A stretch of 64,000 bases of DNA, from NCBI GenBank assembly GCA_016719815.1, contig JADJYK010000025.1, forward strand, positions 124,001 through 188,000, written 5' to 3'. Below are positions 26,843 to 35,976 of this stretch, piece by piece. Origin of the DNA: Chitinophagaceae bacterium (GTDB taxonomy: Bacteria > Bacteroidota > Bacteroidia > Chitinophagales > Chitinophagaceae). The notes under the pieces are model-generated. The model did not search any database, was not told the DNA's origin, and saw only the letters and a program-made list of their open reading frames with translations. Position 1 is the stretch's first letter. Each line of letters begins with the position of its first letter. Made by a program: the position numbers and the translations under genes.

Positions 26843-27700
26843 TTAACAACAGGCGCTGCCGGGTACACAACAAGATTCTGATTCTTGTTTTGCCGATGGC
26901 TTTTCAGCATAAAGTGTTATTGAGAAAATACCGGTATTGCCGGTTTTAAATTTTTGAAGCCCTTCTTCATCAAAATAATTTTTCAGAATATCATCTGGTA
27001 TTACAATGGCCTTTTCTTTTTGAAGGATAATATTCTTAAACCCGTTTCTTTCTATCAGTTCCAGGTATTCGTTTTTTTGCACGGCACCGGATACGCATCC
27101 TGCATACATTACAGCATCGTTTTGCAGTTCGCCGGGCAGTTCACCCACCAGCACCACATCAGAAATGCTGAAGTGGCCGCCGGGCTTCAGCACACGGTAA
27201 ATTTCTTTAAACACTCCATCCTTGTTCGGCACAAGGTTTAACACACAATTGCTCACAATTACATCAGCCACATTTGCTGTTACCGGCATTCTCTCAATAT
27301 CACCAAAGCGAAACTCCACATTGTTAAGTCCCCTTTTTTCTGCATTGGTTCTTGCTTTGTCAATCATGGCTTCGGTGAAATCTATTCCAATCACCTTTCC
27401 GGATTCACCGGTTTCTGCACGGGCCACAAAGCAATCGTTGCCGGCACCGCTGCCGAGGTCAATTACGGTATCCCCTTTTTTGATTTTCGCAAACTGTGTT
27501 GGCAATCCACAACCAAGGCCAAGGTCTGCATCCGGGTTATAGCCTTCAATACCATTGTACTCATCTGTCATGATATTATACACTTCGGTGGAGCAACAAC
27601 CCGACCCGCAGCAGGAAGATTGATTTGCTTCTTTATCCTGCAAGGCAATTTCACTGTACTTCTGCCTTACTATCTCTTTTAAGCTTTCATCCGTATTCAC
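26843..27700 (-). CDS. arsM: Arsenite S-adenosylmethionine methyltransferase
   Basis: A 285-residue ArsM. It methylates As(III) using SAM. N-terminal cysteine cluster SSCCGSGCCS (about residues 28-37), the SAM-binding DLGSGAGNDCFVAR, and the conserved As-binding cysteines in VSNCVLNLVP and YAGCVSGA; the C-terminus is again Cys-rich (ESCCVPGSACC). Length and motifs are complete. It sits between arsR and arsC, so arsenite made by ArsC or taken up is methylated. Confidence 0.95.
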   Translation of the reverse strand: MNTDESLKEIVRQKYSEIALQDKEANQSSCCGSGCCSTEVYNIMTDEYNGIEGYNPDADLGLGCGLPTQFAKIKKGDTVIDLGSGAGNDCFVARAETGESGKVIGIDFTEAMIDKARTNAEKRGLNNVEFRFGDIERMPVTANVADVIVSNCVLNLVPNKDGVFKEIYRVLKPGGHFSISDVVLVGELPGELQNDAVMYAGCVSGAVQKNEYLELIERNGFKNIILQKEKAIVIPDDILKNYFDEEGLQKFKTGNTGIFSITLYAEKPSAKQESESCCVPGSACC

Positions 27701-27733
27701 CTTATAAAAATTTAATGTTATAAATTAAACCTG

Positions 27734-28069
27734 TCAGCAACAGGCCTTTTCGTTTTTGATTTTTAAGTTGTTGAATAGTGTGTTGAATTCGCTGCTGAAC
27801 TTTTCAAATGCTTTCCAGTTAATGCAGTAGCAGCTTCGGGGGCCTTCAACCGTTCCGTCTATCAGCCCGGCATTCTTCAGTTCTTTCAAATGTTGTGAAA
27901 CGGTGCTTTGTGCAAGTGGCAATATTTCTACTATTTCTCCGCAGATACATTCATTATGCCGGGCCAGCACTTTAAGTATTGCTATCCTTGCCGGATGGCT
28001 GATTGCCTTGGCAAAAGCAGCAAGGTCTTGTTCCTTTTGAGTAAACTCCTCTTTTTTATGTGTAGCCAT
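27734..28069 (-). CDS. arsR: ArsR-family metalloregulator
   Basis: A 111-residue winged-helix repressor. Metal-sensing Cys41 and Cys43 in NECICGEIVEIL lie at the start of the recognition helix pair, followed by AQSTVSQHLKELKNAGLI and a beta wing GPRSCYCIN; the C-terminus ends KACC. It should release DNA on binding As(III). Its start overlaps the 3' end of the upstream methyltransferase by 14 bases, so the two are translationally coupled. Confidence 0.92.
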   Translation of the reverse strand: MATHKKEEFTQKEQDLAAFAKAISHPARIAILKVLARHNECICGEIVEILPLAQSTVSQHLKELKNAGLIDGTVEGPRSCYCINWKAFEKFSSEFNTLFNNLKIKNEKACC

Positions 28070-28688
28070 TAGTGTACTGACATTTTTTAAAACTGCAGAA
28101 CAGAAAATTCTGCACTTTGTTAAACGGTGTAATATGGTCGGTATAAATACATTTTATTTTTCGTACCACTTTTTTTAGCACCGTCGTCAGCGAGGTTTCG
28201 CTATACTGTCGTACAGAAAGACCGCTGCACTTATCTGGACCAGCCTCTGAAAAAGTACCAATAACCAGCTTACCTCCATCCTTCAGCGCCGTTTCAGACA
28301 CAGACAGATAGCTGTTAATCTGCTCTTCAGTTGTAAGAAAATGAAAGGCCGCCCTGTCGTGCCAGCAATCATACTTTTCAGAAGGGATAAAGGTGGTTAT
28401 ATCGCTGGCAATCCATTTTACCTGTACAGCCTTTTCTCCCAGTCGTTCTTTTGCCCGGTTTAGCGCCTCGTCTGAAATGTCAAGAACGGTAATATTGGTA
28501 AATCCGTTTGCAAGCAGGTGTTCAACAAGAAAACTGTCGCCTCCGCCAATGTCAATTATGGCCGCATCTTTCGGAATGCCTAATTCGCCGATGAAGTTCA
28601 GCGATGTTGCAGGATTGGGCTGATACCAGCTTACCTCGTTCAGTTTTTTTGTGGAATAAACATTTTCCCAGTGCTGTTTAAAACTCAT
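28056..28688 (-). CDS. SAM-dependent class I methyltransferase
   Basis: From the ATG at 28688 (MSFKQHWENVYSTK), 210 residues; the open frame begins further upstream but the -7 promoter element lies there. SAM motif I is IIDIGGGDSFLVEHLL, followed by ITVLDISDEALNRAKERL and YDCWHDRAAFHFL. This subfamily is annotated as a thiopurine-methyltransferase-like or generic methyltransferase. As first gene of the ars operon it may act on an arsenic or selenium/tellurium species, but that is inference. Confidence 0.8.
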   Translation of the reverse strand: MSFKQHWENVYSTKKLNEVSWYQPNPATSLNFIGELGIPKDAAIIDIGGGDSFLVEHLLANGFTNITVLDISDEALNRAKERLGEKAVQVKWIASDITTFIPSEKYDCWHDRAAFHFLTTEEQINSYLSVSETALKDGGKLVIGTFSEAGPDKCSGLSVRQYSETSLTTVLKKVVRKIKCIYTDHITPFNKVQNFLFCSFKKCQYTNGYT

Positions 28689-28699
28689 TGCTTTATCCT

Positions 28700-28719
28700 T
28701 TATCGCAAAAATACGATAA
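28700..28719. promoter_or_regulatory. Inverted repeat over the ars promoter, candidate ArsR operator
   Basis: TTATCG (28700-28705) and CGATAA (28714-28719) form a perfect inverted repeat whose 8-base spacer is exactly the -7 element of the operon. A dimeric repressor bound here would block RNA polymerase. Confidence 0.55.
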
Positions 28720-28738
28720 GTATATTTAAACCAACAAA
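28706..28738 (-). promoter_or_regulatory. Promoter of the ars operon
   Basis: Minus-strand TATTTTTG at 28706-28713 matches TAnnTTTG, with TTTG at 28735-28738 as -33 element and a 21-base spacer. It precedes the methyltransferase start at 28688 by 18 bases. Confidence 0.6.
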
Positions 28739-28764
28739 ACAATTTTTAGAGAGCCCCGTATCTG

Positions 28765-29679
28765 TCAGTTTTTTGGATGGACAGTTTCTTTTCTTTTGTA
28801 CAGTGAAATCATTACACCGCTTAGTATAATACAAAGAATGCCAAACGAAGACATCCAGTCGGGAAAGGCATCGCCGAGCAGCATGCCGAGAAACACAGAA
28901 AAAACGATATTAGCGTAACCGATAGAAGAAACGATACCAGCCTTATCGGCTCCGTAGGCTTTGGTAACAAAATACTGACCACCAAAAGCGGCAAGCCCCA
29001 GCCAGAGCACATAAAACCATTGTATTCCCGCGGGCCATTTCCATTGTATTAAAAAAACATCATCGGCGTGGATGTTAAAAACCCCGGCCGTTACCATTAG
29101 CACCAACGGGATGACAAGTCCGGCACCAATAAATGCCAGCATAATTATCCGGGTGTCATAATACTTTGTAAGCCTGTTAACAGAGATATAAGCGATGGCT
29201 GATGCAATTCCCGATGCCAGTCCGGCAACATGATAGTACCAGGGAAAATGCATATTAGGTTTATAGATGAGTAGCATACCAACAAAGCCAATTATCACAG
29301 CAAACAAAACCCTGCGGCCGTGGTATTCCTTAAAAAGAACAAAAGAGAATACTGCAATAAAGAGAGTGGAGGTGAGGCTGTATGTCATAGCGGTACCCAG
29401 CGGTATATGCAGGATGCAATACAGTAAAGTATATAATGCCGTTGCGCCTACCACACCACGAAATACCAGCAGCGGCAAATGCCCTCCCTTACTTACAGGT
29501 GGCTTTAATATAAAACCGGCAACCAATACCGAAAAGCCAATCAGGTTTCGCCAGAACACCAACTGACCGGCACCAAAACTTCCTTTCAGCAACTTAGCAG
29601 CACCCCCCATGAGTGAAAAACCAAGGGCAGCGAGCAGCATGTATATGATTCCTTTATAACGGGAGTTTTTAGGTATCAT
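28765..29679 (-). CDS. EamA/DMT-family transporter
   Basis: A 304-residue inner-membrane protein with ten predicted transmembrane segments in two EamA repeats (first YKGIIYMLLAALGFSLMGGAAKLL; second starting near GLASGIASAIAYISVNRL). Members export amino acids, metabolites or nucleotide precursors. Its ATG overlaps the stop of the aminotransferase gene in an ATGA, so both are one unit; export of an amino acid derivative would fit but is inference. Confidence 0.88.
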   Translation of the reverse strand: MIPKNSRYKGIIYMLLAALGFSLMGGAAKLLKGSFGAGQLVFWRNLIGFSVLVAGFILKPPVSKGGHLPLLVFRGVVGATALYTLLYCILHIPLGTAMTYSLTSTLFIAVFSFVLFKEYHGRRVLFAVIIGFVGMLLIYKPNMHFPWYYHVAGLASGIASAIAYISVNRLTKYYDTRIIMLAFIGAGLVIPLVLMVTAGVFNIHADDVFLIQWKWPAGIQWFYVLWLGLAAFGGQYFVTKAYGADKAGIVSSIGYANIVFSVFLGMLLGDAFPDWMSSFGILCIILSGVMISLYKRKETVHPKN

Positions 29680-30818
29680 ATTTTTTTCAATTTCTCAACA
29701 GCAGCTTCCAATGTTTCATTCTTCTTCGAAAAACAAAAACGTATTACTTTATCGTCCTTACCGTCACGGTAAAAGGCCGAAACAGGAATGGTGGCCACAC
29801 CGGCTTCTTTGGTAAGCCTTATGACAAAGTCTTTGTCGGCCTCATCGCTAAGTTTTTCATAAGTGCCGCAAATGAAATAACTGCCATAGGATGGCTGCAG
29901 GGTAAACTTTGTCTGCTGCATCAGTTTACTGAAATAATCTCTTTTCTCCTGCATAAACCCAGCAAGCGACAGATAGGCATCCCGGTTTTTCAAAAAATTA
30001 CCCAGAGCCACTTGAGTGGGAGTAAAACAACTAAAGCAATTAAACTGGTGTACTTTTCTGAATTCTTTTGTCAGTTCTGCTGGCGCAATACAATAGCCCA
30101 GCTTCCAGCCGGTACAGTTATACACTTTACCAAAAGAGAAACAAACAAAAGACCGATTTAATAAATCGGGATAACGCAGAATACTCTGGTGCGGGATGCC
30201 ATCATAAATCAGGTGCTCATACACTTCATCGCTGATGATAAAAATATTTGTGCCCTCCACAATCTTCCGCAGTTCTGAAACATCGTTTTCATTAATTACG
30301 CTTCCGGTTGGGTTGTGCGGTGTGTTAATGATGATGGCTTTTGTTCTTGGCGTAATAGCATTTCTCACAGCGTTCCAGTCAATATGATAGTCGGGGTATA
30401 TCAAACTGATGGCGACAGCCCTTGCGCCATTCACTTCAATATTTGGAATGTAGCTGTCGTAGGCTGGTTCAAACACTATCACTTCATCACCCGGTTGCAG
30501 GATAGCGGTAAAAGCAGAATAAATAGCATAAGTACCCCCCGGTGTAATGGTGATTTCGGTGTCTGGATTTATGTTTGCGCCATACAGGTAGTTTGCCTTT
30601 TCTGCAATCGCTTCCCGCAGTGGCATCCAGCCCGGCATCGGCGAATACTGGTTGTAGCCGTTCTTCATGGCTTCGCTGACAAATGCGATCAGTTCTTCGC
30701 TCATTTGAAAATCGGGAAAACCCTGACCAAGGTTAATTGCATTGTGTTGAGAGGCAAGCCCACTCATCACAGTAAAAATATTGGTACCCACATTGGGCAA
30801 TTTGGATTGTAGTTGCAA
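29676..30818 (-). CDS. PLP-dependent aminotransferase (methionine/kynurenine aminotransferase type)
   Basis: Fold-type I aminotransferase, class I/II: INLGQGFPDF, GYNQYSPMPGWMPLREAIA, ITPGGTYAIYSAFTA, NTPHNPTGSV, ISDEVYEHL and the PLP-lysine region SFGKVYNCTGWKLGY. Best match is the YbdL/methionine aminotransferase subgroup. No in-frame ATG precedes the conserved SKLPNVGTNIF, so I place the start at the TTG at 30818; the frame is open to 30851. About 380 residues. Forms a two-gene unit with the DMT transporter. Confidence 0.88.
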   Translation of the reverse strand: MQLQSKLPNVGTNIFTVMSGLASQHNAINLGQGFPDFQMSEELIAFVSEAMKNGYNQYSPMPGWMPLREAIAEKANYLYGANINPDTEITITPGGTYAIYSAFTAILQPGDEVIVFEPAYDSYIPNIEVNGARAVAISLIYPDYHIDWNAVRNAITPRTKAIIINTPHNPTGSVINENDVSELRKIVEGTNIFIISDEVYEHLIYDGIPHQSILRYPDLLNRSFVCFSFGKVYNCTGWKLGYCIAPAELTKEFRKVHQFNCFSCFTPTQVALGNFLKNRDAYLSLAGFMQEKRDYFSKLMQQTKFTLQPSYGSYFICGTYEKLSDEADKDFVIRLTKEAGVATIPVSAFYRDGKDDKVIRFCFSKKNETLEAAVEKLKKI

Positions 30819-30873
30819 GTTGTAATGTTTAAAACATAAAATTACTTGCAAACACTTTATCCGAAAGAGATTA

Positions 30874-30909
30874 TTTAAGAAAATCCCGGAACCATTACAT
30901 TCCGGGATT
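30874..30909 (-). terminator. Rho-independent terminator
   Basis: Perfect 10-base stem AATCCCGGAA / TTCCGGGATT (30882-30891 with 30900-30909), 8-base loop; on the minus strand it is followed by TTCTTAAAT. It terminates the minus-strand gene ending at 30924. Confidence 0.75.
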
Positions 30910-30923
30910 ACGTATTACCGAGC

Positions 30924-32646
30924 TTATTTTACAGTAATCTTTGCAAATTTTAAATCTGTTCTGCCAATCATGTGAACCCGCCAGGAAGGCACATACAATT
31001 CATTGTTTACCACATAAGCATGGCGGGGCATCAGAATCGTTTCATTATTGTTTGATGCAATTAGCTTTCGGCTCATCTTTCCGGTAGCCAGGTCAATGGT
31101 AATGCCATATGCACTGCTCCTTTTTTTGAAATTAGCAATTACTTTAACCCGGTCGCCATATTCAGCATTCACATTATTACTGTTATGGTCATTCAATATC
31201 AGCACCAGATTACCTCCGCTAATAAGGCTTTTATAAGAAGAATAGTAAGGCATGCCGCCCCTGATGGCAAAATAGCTTGCCTTGTCATATGACCCCCAGA
31301 AAGTTCGAGAGCTGGTTGGACTGATTACCTCGGATTGCAACTTGGGCAAAGCGTTCAGCCATTTAATATTTCCGTCTTTATCAGCATTAATTACCAGGAT
31401 GTCTTTGTTCTCAAACCGGTGAACATGGGTGGTGGAGTAGGTCCACGACCGGGTAGTTGCATTGTATTGTGAATTGGTATAACTATAGTGTGTGTATTTC
31501 GACACCTCACTGGTAATAATGATTGAGTTATCTGCCGGGTTAATATCAACTGATTTTATGGTAAAGCTGTTGGGAAACTCATCGTCTTCCTCATTCTCTT
31601 TGGCCTTCTTAGCCCGTTTATTACCCTCCTTAATTTCTTCATCTTCATCTCCGGCATCTTCATAGGATTTGCCCAGCATTGCCGAGTTGATTTCTTTAAA
31701 TGAACTAAGCAAAAGTGTGCCATCATCCGGATTCACTTTATTTATATAAAAGCCATTTAAGTCTTCCTTACGGGCATTATTGCAAAAGAAGCCAGCCAGC
31801 AAAAGTTGTCCGTCCGGTTGTTCTATTAATTTTCCGCTAATAATATAGCGGTCTTCGGCATCAACCTTTACGTCGTTTATTTTCTTTCCGTCGGCGTCAT
31901 AAACCGCCATCACATATTGCTTAAATATCAGCCTCTTTCTTTTCTTTTTTCCAACCTGCGTTTCTTCGTACTCTCTGCCAAGCAATACAATACGGTTGTT
32001 TTTTGTAATCTGTACATCTTCCAGTTGATACAGGTTAGGTTCAAAAAGAAAGGTTGAAGACGGCACTTACTTTTCTTTTGAGCGTTTTATCAAGAAGTGC
32101 CAAGGCAATAGAAACTCTGTCCTTGGCTGAAACGTTACTTACCATTAAAAACTCAGCTCAGTTGTGAACAGGAGACACCTTCATTTCAAAATCATCTTTT
32201 TTACTTTCCAGTTCATAGCTTCCCAGCTCTGTAAAATCGCCCATCAGTTCGCCGCTGTTTTTATCCACTTTGGCTCCGTATACTTTATAAGACTTCTCTT
32301 TTTTTAAATAATCTGTAGCAAAAAGATAAAGGTCTTTACCCATTGTTTGAAAACTTTGAAACGCCAGTCCCTTTAGTTCCTTTTTATATTCTTTATCAAA
32401 CAACTCTCCAACGTTTTTATCAAACTTGTACAATTTATGGCTTGTGGCTCCGCCGCCTATGCTAAATATCATACCACCCCGTCTTTCTTCCGTAAAATAC
32501 AAACCGGTATTATCAGCCATGATAATATCCAAATCGGCGGTTCCTTTTTTCAGCTTTATTTCTTCACCCCATTCAATTTTATATTGCTGCGAAAAGGAAA
32601 CAGCGGCTACGAGCAACATTATTACAGGTAAAAAAATCTTTTTCAT
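30924..32646 (-). pseudogene. Secreted protein of unknown function, one gene split by a stop and a frameshift
   Basis: Two open segments, 32158-32646 (signal peptide MLLVAAVSFSQ, then QYKIEWGEEIKLKKGTADLD) and 30924-32066, belong to one gene of about 574 residues. After KVSPVHN an in-frame TGA (32158-32160) interrupts, the frame continues AEFLMVSNVSAKDRVSIALA, then an extra T in the run at 32043-32047 shifts the frame; deleting it gives NLSFEPNLYQLEDVQITKN. Length is one base over a multiple of three. The protein shows beta-propeller-like repeats (LEDVQITKNNRIVLLGRE, LIEQPDGQLLLAGFF, ADKDGNIKWLNAL) and a Lys/Glu-rich insert. I do not recognise the family. Two separate lesions make real decay possible here. 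Confidence 0.7.
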
Positions 32647-32696
32647 CCTTTCTTGTTTTGATATTGCAATTTAGAAGAAAGTAAAACAGGCTGGTG

Positions 32697-33035
32697 CTAA
32701 TGTTTGCACTTTCCTTTGGAAGAAGATACCAGCTCATAAGAATGGTCAATCCACTCTTTAAGTTGTTTTACAGAAACCGAGCCATCAACCACAATAGTGT
32801 TCCAGTGTTTTTTATTCATGTGGTAACCGGGCAGCACACAGGGAAAATCTTCTCTAAGCTCAAGGGCTTTATCCGGGTTACATTTAACGTTGAAGCTCAG
32901 GTCTTCGCTGTCAAGGCCCATCAGTAAAAATATTTTTCCTGCTACTTTATACACCAAAGTATCCGGGCCGAATGGCAGCGTTTCTTCCGCTCCGGGTTTT
33001 GAAAGGCAATATTCACGGATGGTTTCAATATTCAT
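32697..33035 (-). CDS. MmcQ/YjbR-family protein
   Basis: A 112-residue CyaY-like-fold protein with the family pattern IREYCLSKPGAEETLPFGPDTLVYKVAGKIF and NPDKALELREDFPCVLPGYHMNKKHWNTI. It is often annotated as DNA-binding but a role is not established. Its ATG overlaps the TAA of the upstream lipoprotein gene in TAATG. Confidence 0.9.
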   Translation of the reverse strand: MNIETIREYCLSKPGAEETLPFGPDTLVYKVAGKIFLLMGLDSEDLSFNVKCNPDKALELREDFPCVLPGYHMNKKHWNTIVVDGSVSVKQLKEWIDHSYELVSSSKGKCKH

Positions 33036-33700
33036 TATGGCGTTTCATCAATAAAAGAAAGAGAGAGATGACTTACAAAAATATTATCCAACTCGGCGTC
33101 AACATCCGGCATATCCGTATCTAGTTCGTAGTCGCCGAAAAGCGACTTGTTCTCATTAGTTGCACATTCGAGCCTGTACCGGATTTTAGAGACTGAAAGC
33201 TTTCCGCCATTATAAGACTGAATGTACCCGCCATAGTCCCAGCCAAATCCCATAAAACTTATTTTTTTACCATTGATGGTAAGCAGCTCTTTTAAACTTG
33301 TCTTTCTTTTTATCCCGTATGAAGAATAGTGAGGATCTTCTTGCTGATTGGATTCCACAAGCCGGATGCTTTTGTGATAAAGGTTGTCTTTCCAATGAAT
33401 GACAAATTCTTTTTGAGTACCGGGAAATACTTTCGTTACACGGATTGAATCAATGCACTCCGGCCCGCAAATGGTTTCGTCTTTAACATTCTCTGCACCG
33501 AAAGCAGCTACCAATTCTTCTTTGCTCGTTTTTTCTGTAATAATCCCCCACGATGAATCGGTTACAAGAAAATTATCTTTGACAATAACTGCGGGTTTGG
33601 TGACTTCGTTAGTTTTTTCGGAAGCGGGACTGTCTTTTTTTTCATTATTGCAACCCAGGATAAGCGTTGCAAACGCAATGAAGAGAAGGTGCTTTTTCAT
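33035..33700 (-). CDS. Hypothetical lipoprotein
   Basis: A 221-residue protein with lipobox LILGC (Cys17), a Ser/Lys/Glu linker, and a domain starting at DSSWGIITEKTSKEELVAAFGAENVKDET, typical of small envelope proteins with a stress or binding role; two Cys in CGPECID. I do not recognise a named family. It lies in a run of same-strand genes from kdsD to the MmcQ gene. Confidence 0.65.
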   Translation of the reverse strand: MKKHLLFIAFATLILGCNNEKKDSPASEKTNEVTKPAVIVKDNFLVTDSSWGIITEKTSKEELVAAFGAENVKDETICGPECIDSIRVTKVFPGTQKEFVIHWKDNLYHKSIRLVESNQQEDPHYSSYGIKRKTSLKELLTINGKKISFMGFGWDYGGYIQSYNGGKLSVSKIRYRLECATNENKSLFGDYELDTDMPDVDAELDNIFVSHLSLSFIDETP

Positions 33701-33718
33701 TTGTATAATTTTTAGTGG

Positions 33719-34108
33719 TTAATCTGTGATAATAGCAGTAGCTTCTATTTCCACAAGGTATTCGGGGGCTATCAGTCCTTTTACCTCAATCATGCTTGTG
33801 CAAGGTTTTATCTCTCTGAAAAACTCTCCATGGGCCTTGCCAAATTCTTCCCAGCGGCTGATGTCTGTTACAAACATCCTTGTCCGCACCACATCTTTCA
33901 GCGAAGCGCCGGCCTGATGTAATACCCGTTCAATTTTCTGAAGAATGTATTTGGTTTGTTCGTATGCACTATTACCGCCAACAAGATTACTGTTTTCGTC
34001 CACCGCAACGGTTCCGGTTACTTCAACCGTGTTTCCAATTTTTACCGCCCGGCTGTAGCCAACAATGTCTTCCCATTTGGCGCCGGAGGAATAGTTGGTT
34101 CTTTGCAT
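33719..34108 (-). CDS. RidA/YjgF/YER057c-family enamine deaminase
   Basis: A 129-residue protein with the RidA fold: SGAKWEDIVGYSRAVKIGNTVEVTGTVAVD, QTKYILQKIERVLHQAGASLKDVVRTRMFVTDI, and IEVKGLIAPEYLVEIEATA. The conserved Arg in VVRTRMF and Glu near the end fit the active site that hydrolyses reactive enamines/imines. The start overlaps the stop of the exonuclease gene (TAATG). Confidence 0.92.
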   Translation of the reverse strand: MQRTNYSSGAKWEDIVGYSRAVKIGNTVEVTGTVAVDENSNLVGGNSAYEQTKYILQKIERVLHQAGASLKDVVRTRMFVTDISRWEEFGKAHGEFFREIKPCTSMIEVKGLIAPEYLVEIEATAIITD

Positions 34109-34830
34109 TATGATTTGATTTCGATATTATCTTCTTTTATCAGCGGTTCACCGTTCATCCGCAATAATATCTGAGCAACCGTAACCACATCTTTCTGGCA
34201 GTACGTTACTATCCGCTGTATATTCTTTTCTTCCCAGTACACTTTCCACACCACGCTACCATCAATATCGTCCTTGGGTGTGGGTACACCAAGGGTTACC
34301 GCCAGCAGGTTTAGCGATGTAAAACTTTTAAAGTCGCCAAACTTCCATAATTCCAGCGTATCAAGATGGGCAACTTCCCAGGGTTTTTTGCCAGAAATGT
34401 TCAGCAGGGCCGGAATGGGAATATTATGAACAATCATTCGCCTGCAGAGATAGGGAAAGTCAAACTCCTTGCCGTTATGGGCACATAGATGTTTTTGCTC
34501 ACCCGCCGACCATTTATTCAGCATTTCTGCAAACTGAACCAGTAACAGTTTTTCATCATCTCCGGCAAAACTTTTTATTGTGATTTTTCGCTGATCGCCT
34601 GTTCCCTGTGCTACACCACAACTTATGCAGATAATTTTTCCAAACTCAGCATATATGCCTGCCCGGGGATACAGCGATTCGTTGGTTTCTCCTTCGTGAT
34701 ATTTAATAAGTGAATTTGATTTGGTGTCCCACAACTGTTTCCAGTCTTCGGGCAAGAGATTATATGCGGGGTGTTGCGGAACGGTTTCTATATCCAGAAA
34801 CAAAATGCTGTTGATAGGAAAGGCTGCCAT
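34108..34830 (-). CDS. DnaQ-like 3'-5' exonuclease (PolB-exonuclease type)
   Basis: A 240-residue RNase H-fold nuclease. Exo I is ILFLDIETVPQHP (Asp and Glu), Exo II lies in LCAHNGKEFDFPYL, and Exo III in YCQKDVVTVAQ. This is the family annotated as predicted polymerase-B-like 3'-5' exonuclease, widespread as a stand-alone protein in Bacteroidota. It lies 9 bases after manC and is coupled to the RidA gene. Confidence 0.88.
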   Translation of the reverse strand: MAAFPINSILFLDIETVPQHPAYNLLPEDWKQLWDTKSNSLIKYHEGETNESLYPRAGIYAEFGKIICISCGVAQGTGDQRKITIKSFAGDDEKLLLVQFAEMLNKWSAGEQKHLCAHNGKEFDFPYLCRRMIVHNIPIPALLNISGKKPWEVAHLDTLELWKFGDFKSFTSLNLLAVTLGVPTPKDDIDGSVVWKVYWEEKNIQRIVTYCQKDVVTVAQILLRMNGEPLIKEDNIEIKS

Positions 34831-34839
34831 ATTGTAATT

Positions 34840-35922
34840 TTATAGGTATTTGTCGCCCATATTTCTTTTTACTTCGGCCACATATTCTTTTATCTCCTGT
34901 TCTTTGTCTTTTTTGCAGATGAGTAGCACATCTTTTGTGTCAACAATAATATAATCTTTCAGACCCTGAAGTAACACCAGTTTGTTATCAGGCACATGTA
35001 CCATACAGTTGTTGGCATCCACCACCATTACATGCTTGCCGTTTACGGCATTGCCAAAGTAGTCTTTTTCCATATTATCCCAGGCACTGTTCCATGTACC
35101 CAGATCGCTCCAGCCAAATGAGGCAGGAATAACATATACGTTATCCGCCTTTTCCAGCACGGCAATATCAATGGAAATATTGGTACACTGCGGATAAATG
35201 TTTTCTACCGCTTCTTTCTCCCCGGCAGTGTTGAATTTTTCCTTTTCCGCTGCAAAAAGTTCGTATAACTCAGGTTCGTGTTTCTCAAATGCGGTGATAA
35301 TATTTTTGACTTTCCAGGTAAAAATACCGGCATTCCACAAAAAGTCTCCGCTGGCAAGGAACGTTTCAGCCAGCTCACGGTTAGGCTTTTCGGTAAAGGT
35401 TTTTACCTCATGAACGCCGGGTGCAGCTTCTCCTTGTTCGTGTTGAATATAGCCGTACCCGGTGTTGGGGTGATTGGGTTTTATTCCTATTGTAACCAGC
35501 GCATTAATGTGGTCAACAAAACCAAGTGCGGTTTTGGCAGTTTTAATAAACTCATCGGTTTCTGTAATCAGGTGGTCGGCTGGTGCAGCAATCATCAGTG
35601 CCTTAGGATCTTTTTGCATCAGCTTAAAAGCCATGTAGGCAATACAGGGAGCTGTATTTTTCCGCGATGGCTCTGCCAGTATATTCTCTGCCGGAATATC
35701 ATGTATCTGTTTTTTTACTAACGGCACATATTCTTCAGTAGTAACAATATAAATGTTCTCTTTGGGAATAAACTTTGTATACCGGCTGTATGTCTGCTGA
35801 ATCAGCGTTTTTCCTGTTCCCAGTATATCCAAAAACTGTTTCGGGTGTGCTGTTCTGCTCATTGGCCAGAAGCGGCTTCCTATACCGCCTGCCATTATTG
35901 CTACGTAGTGATGTTTGTTCAT
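34840..35922 (-). CDS. manC: Mannose-1-phosphate guanylyltransferase
   Basis: Makes GDP-mannose from mannose-1-phosphate and GTP. Nucleotide-binding signature AIMAGGIGSRFWPMSR near the N-terminus, then HPKQFLDIL, NILAEPSRKNTAPCIAY, APADHLI, GFVEKPN-like FTEKPNRELAETF, NAGIFTWK, and FGWSDLGTWNS. The start is at 35922 (MNKHHYVAIMAGG); the extra 14 codons upstream to 35964 are encoded by a TATTCACTATTCAT-like repeat. About 360 residues, without the phosphomannose-isomerase domain of bifunctional forms. It follows kdsD, linking the unit to surface sugar synthesis. Confidence 0.93.
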   Translation of the reverse strand: MNKHHYVAIMAGGIGSRFWPMSRTAHPKQFLDILGTGKTLIQQTYSRYTKFIPKENIYIVTTEEYVPLVKKQIHDIPAENILAEPSRKNTAPCIAYMAFKLMQKDPKALMIAAPADHLITETDEFIKTAKTALGFVDHINALVTIGIKPNHPNTGYGYIQHEQGEAAPGVHEVKTFTEKPNRELAETFLASGDFLWNAGIFTWKVKNIITAFEKHEPELYELFAAEKEKFNTAGEKEAVENIYPQCTNISIDIAVLEKADNVYVIPASFGWSDLGTWNSAWDNMEKDYFGNAVNGKHVMVVDANNCMVHVPDNKLVLLQGLKDYIIVDTKDVLLICKKDKEQEIKEYVAEVKRNMGDKYL

Positions 35923-35976
35923 TATGAATAGTGAATAGCGGGTGTGGAACAAAGTGCTGTTCACATCACCCTTTCG

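Noticed and set aside
30818..30851. Aminotransferase start at TTG 30851
   Set aside because: The added residues are not conserved-like, and the TTG at 30818 directly precedes the conserved N-terminal segment.
32158..32160. TGA as selenocysteine codon (selD is present)
   Set aside because: A frame lesion follows nearby, no hairpin of the bacterial SECIS type is seen after the TGA, and other Sec genes are not seen.
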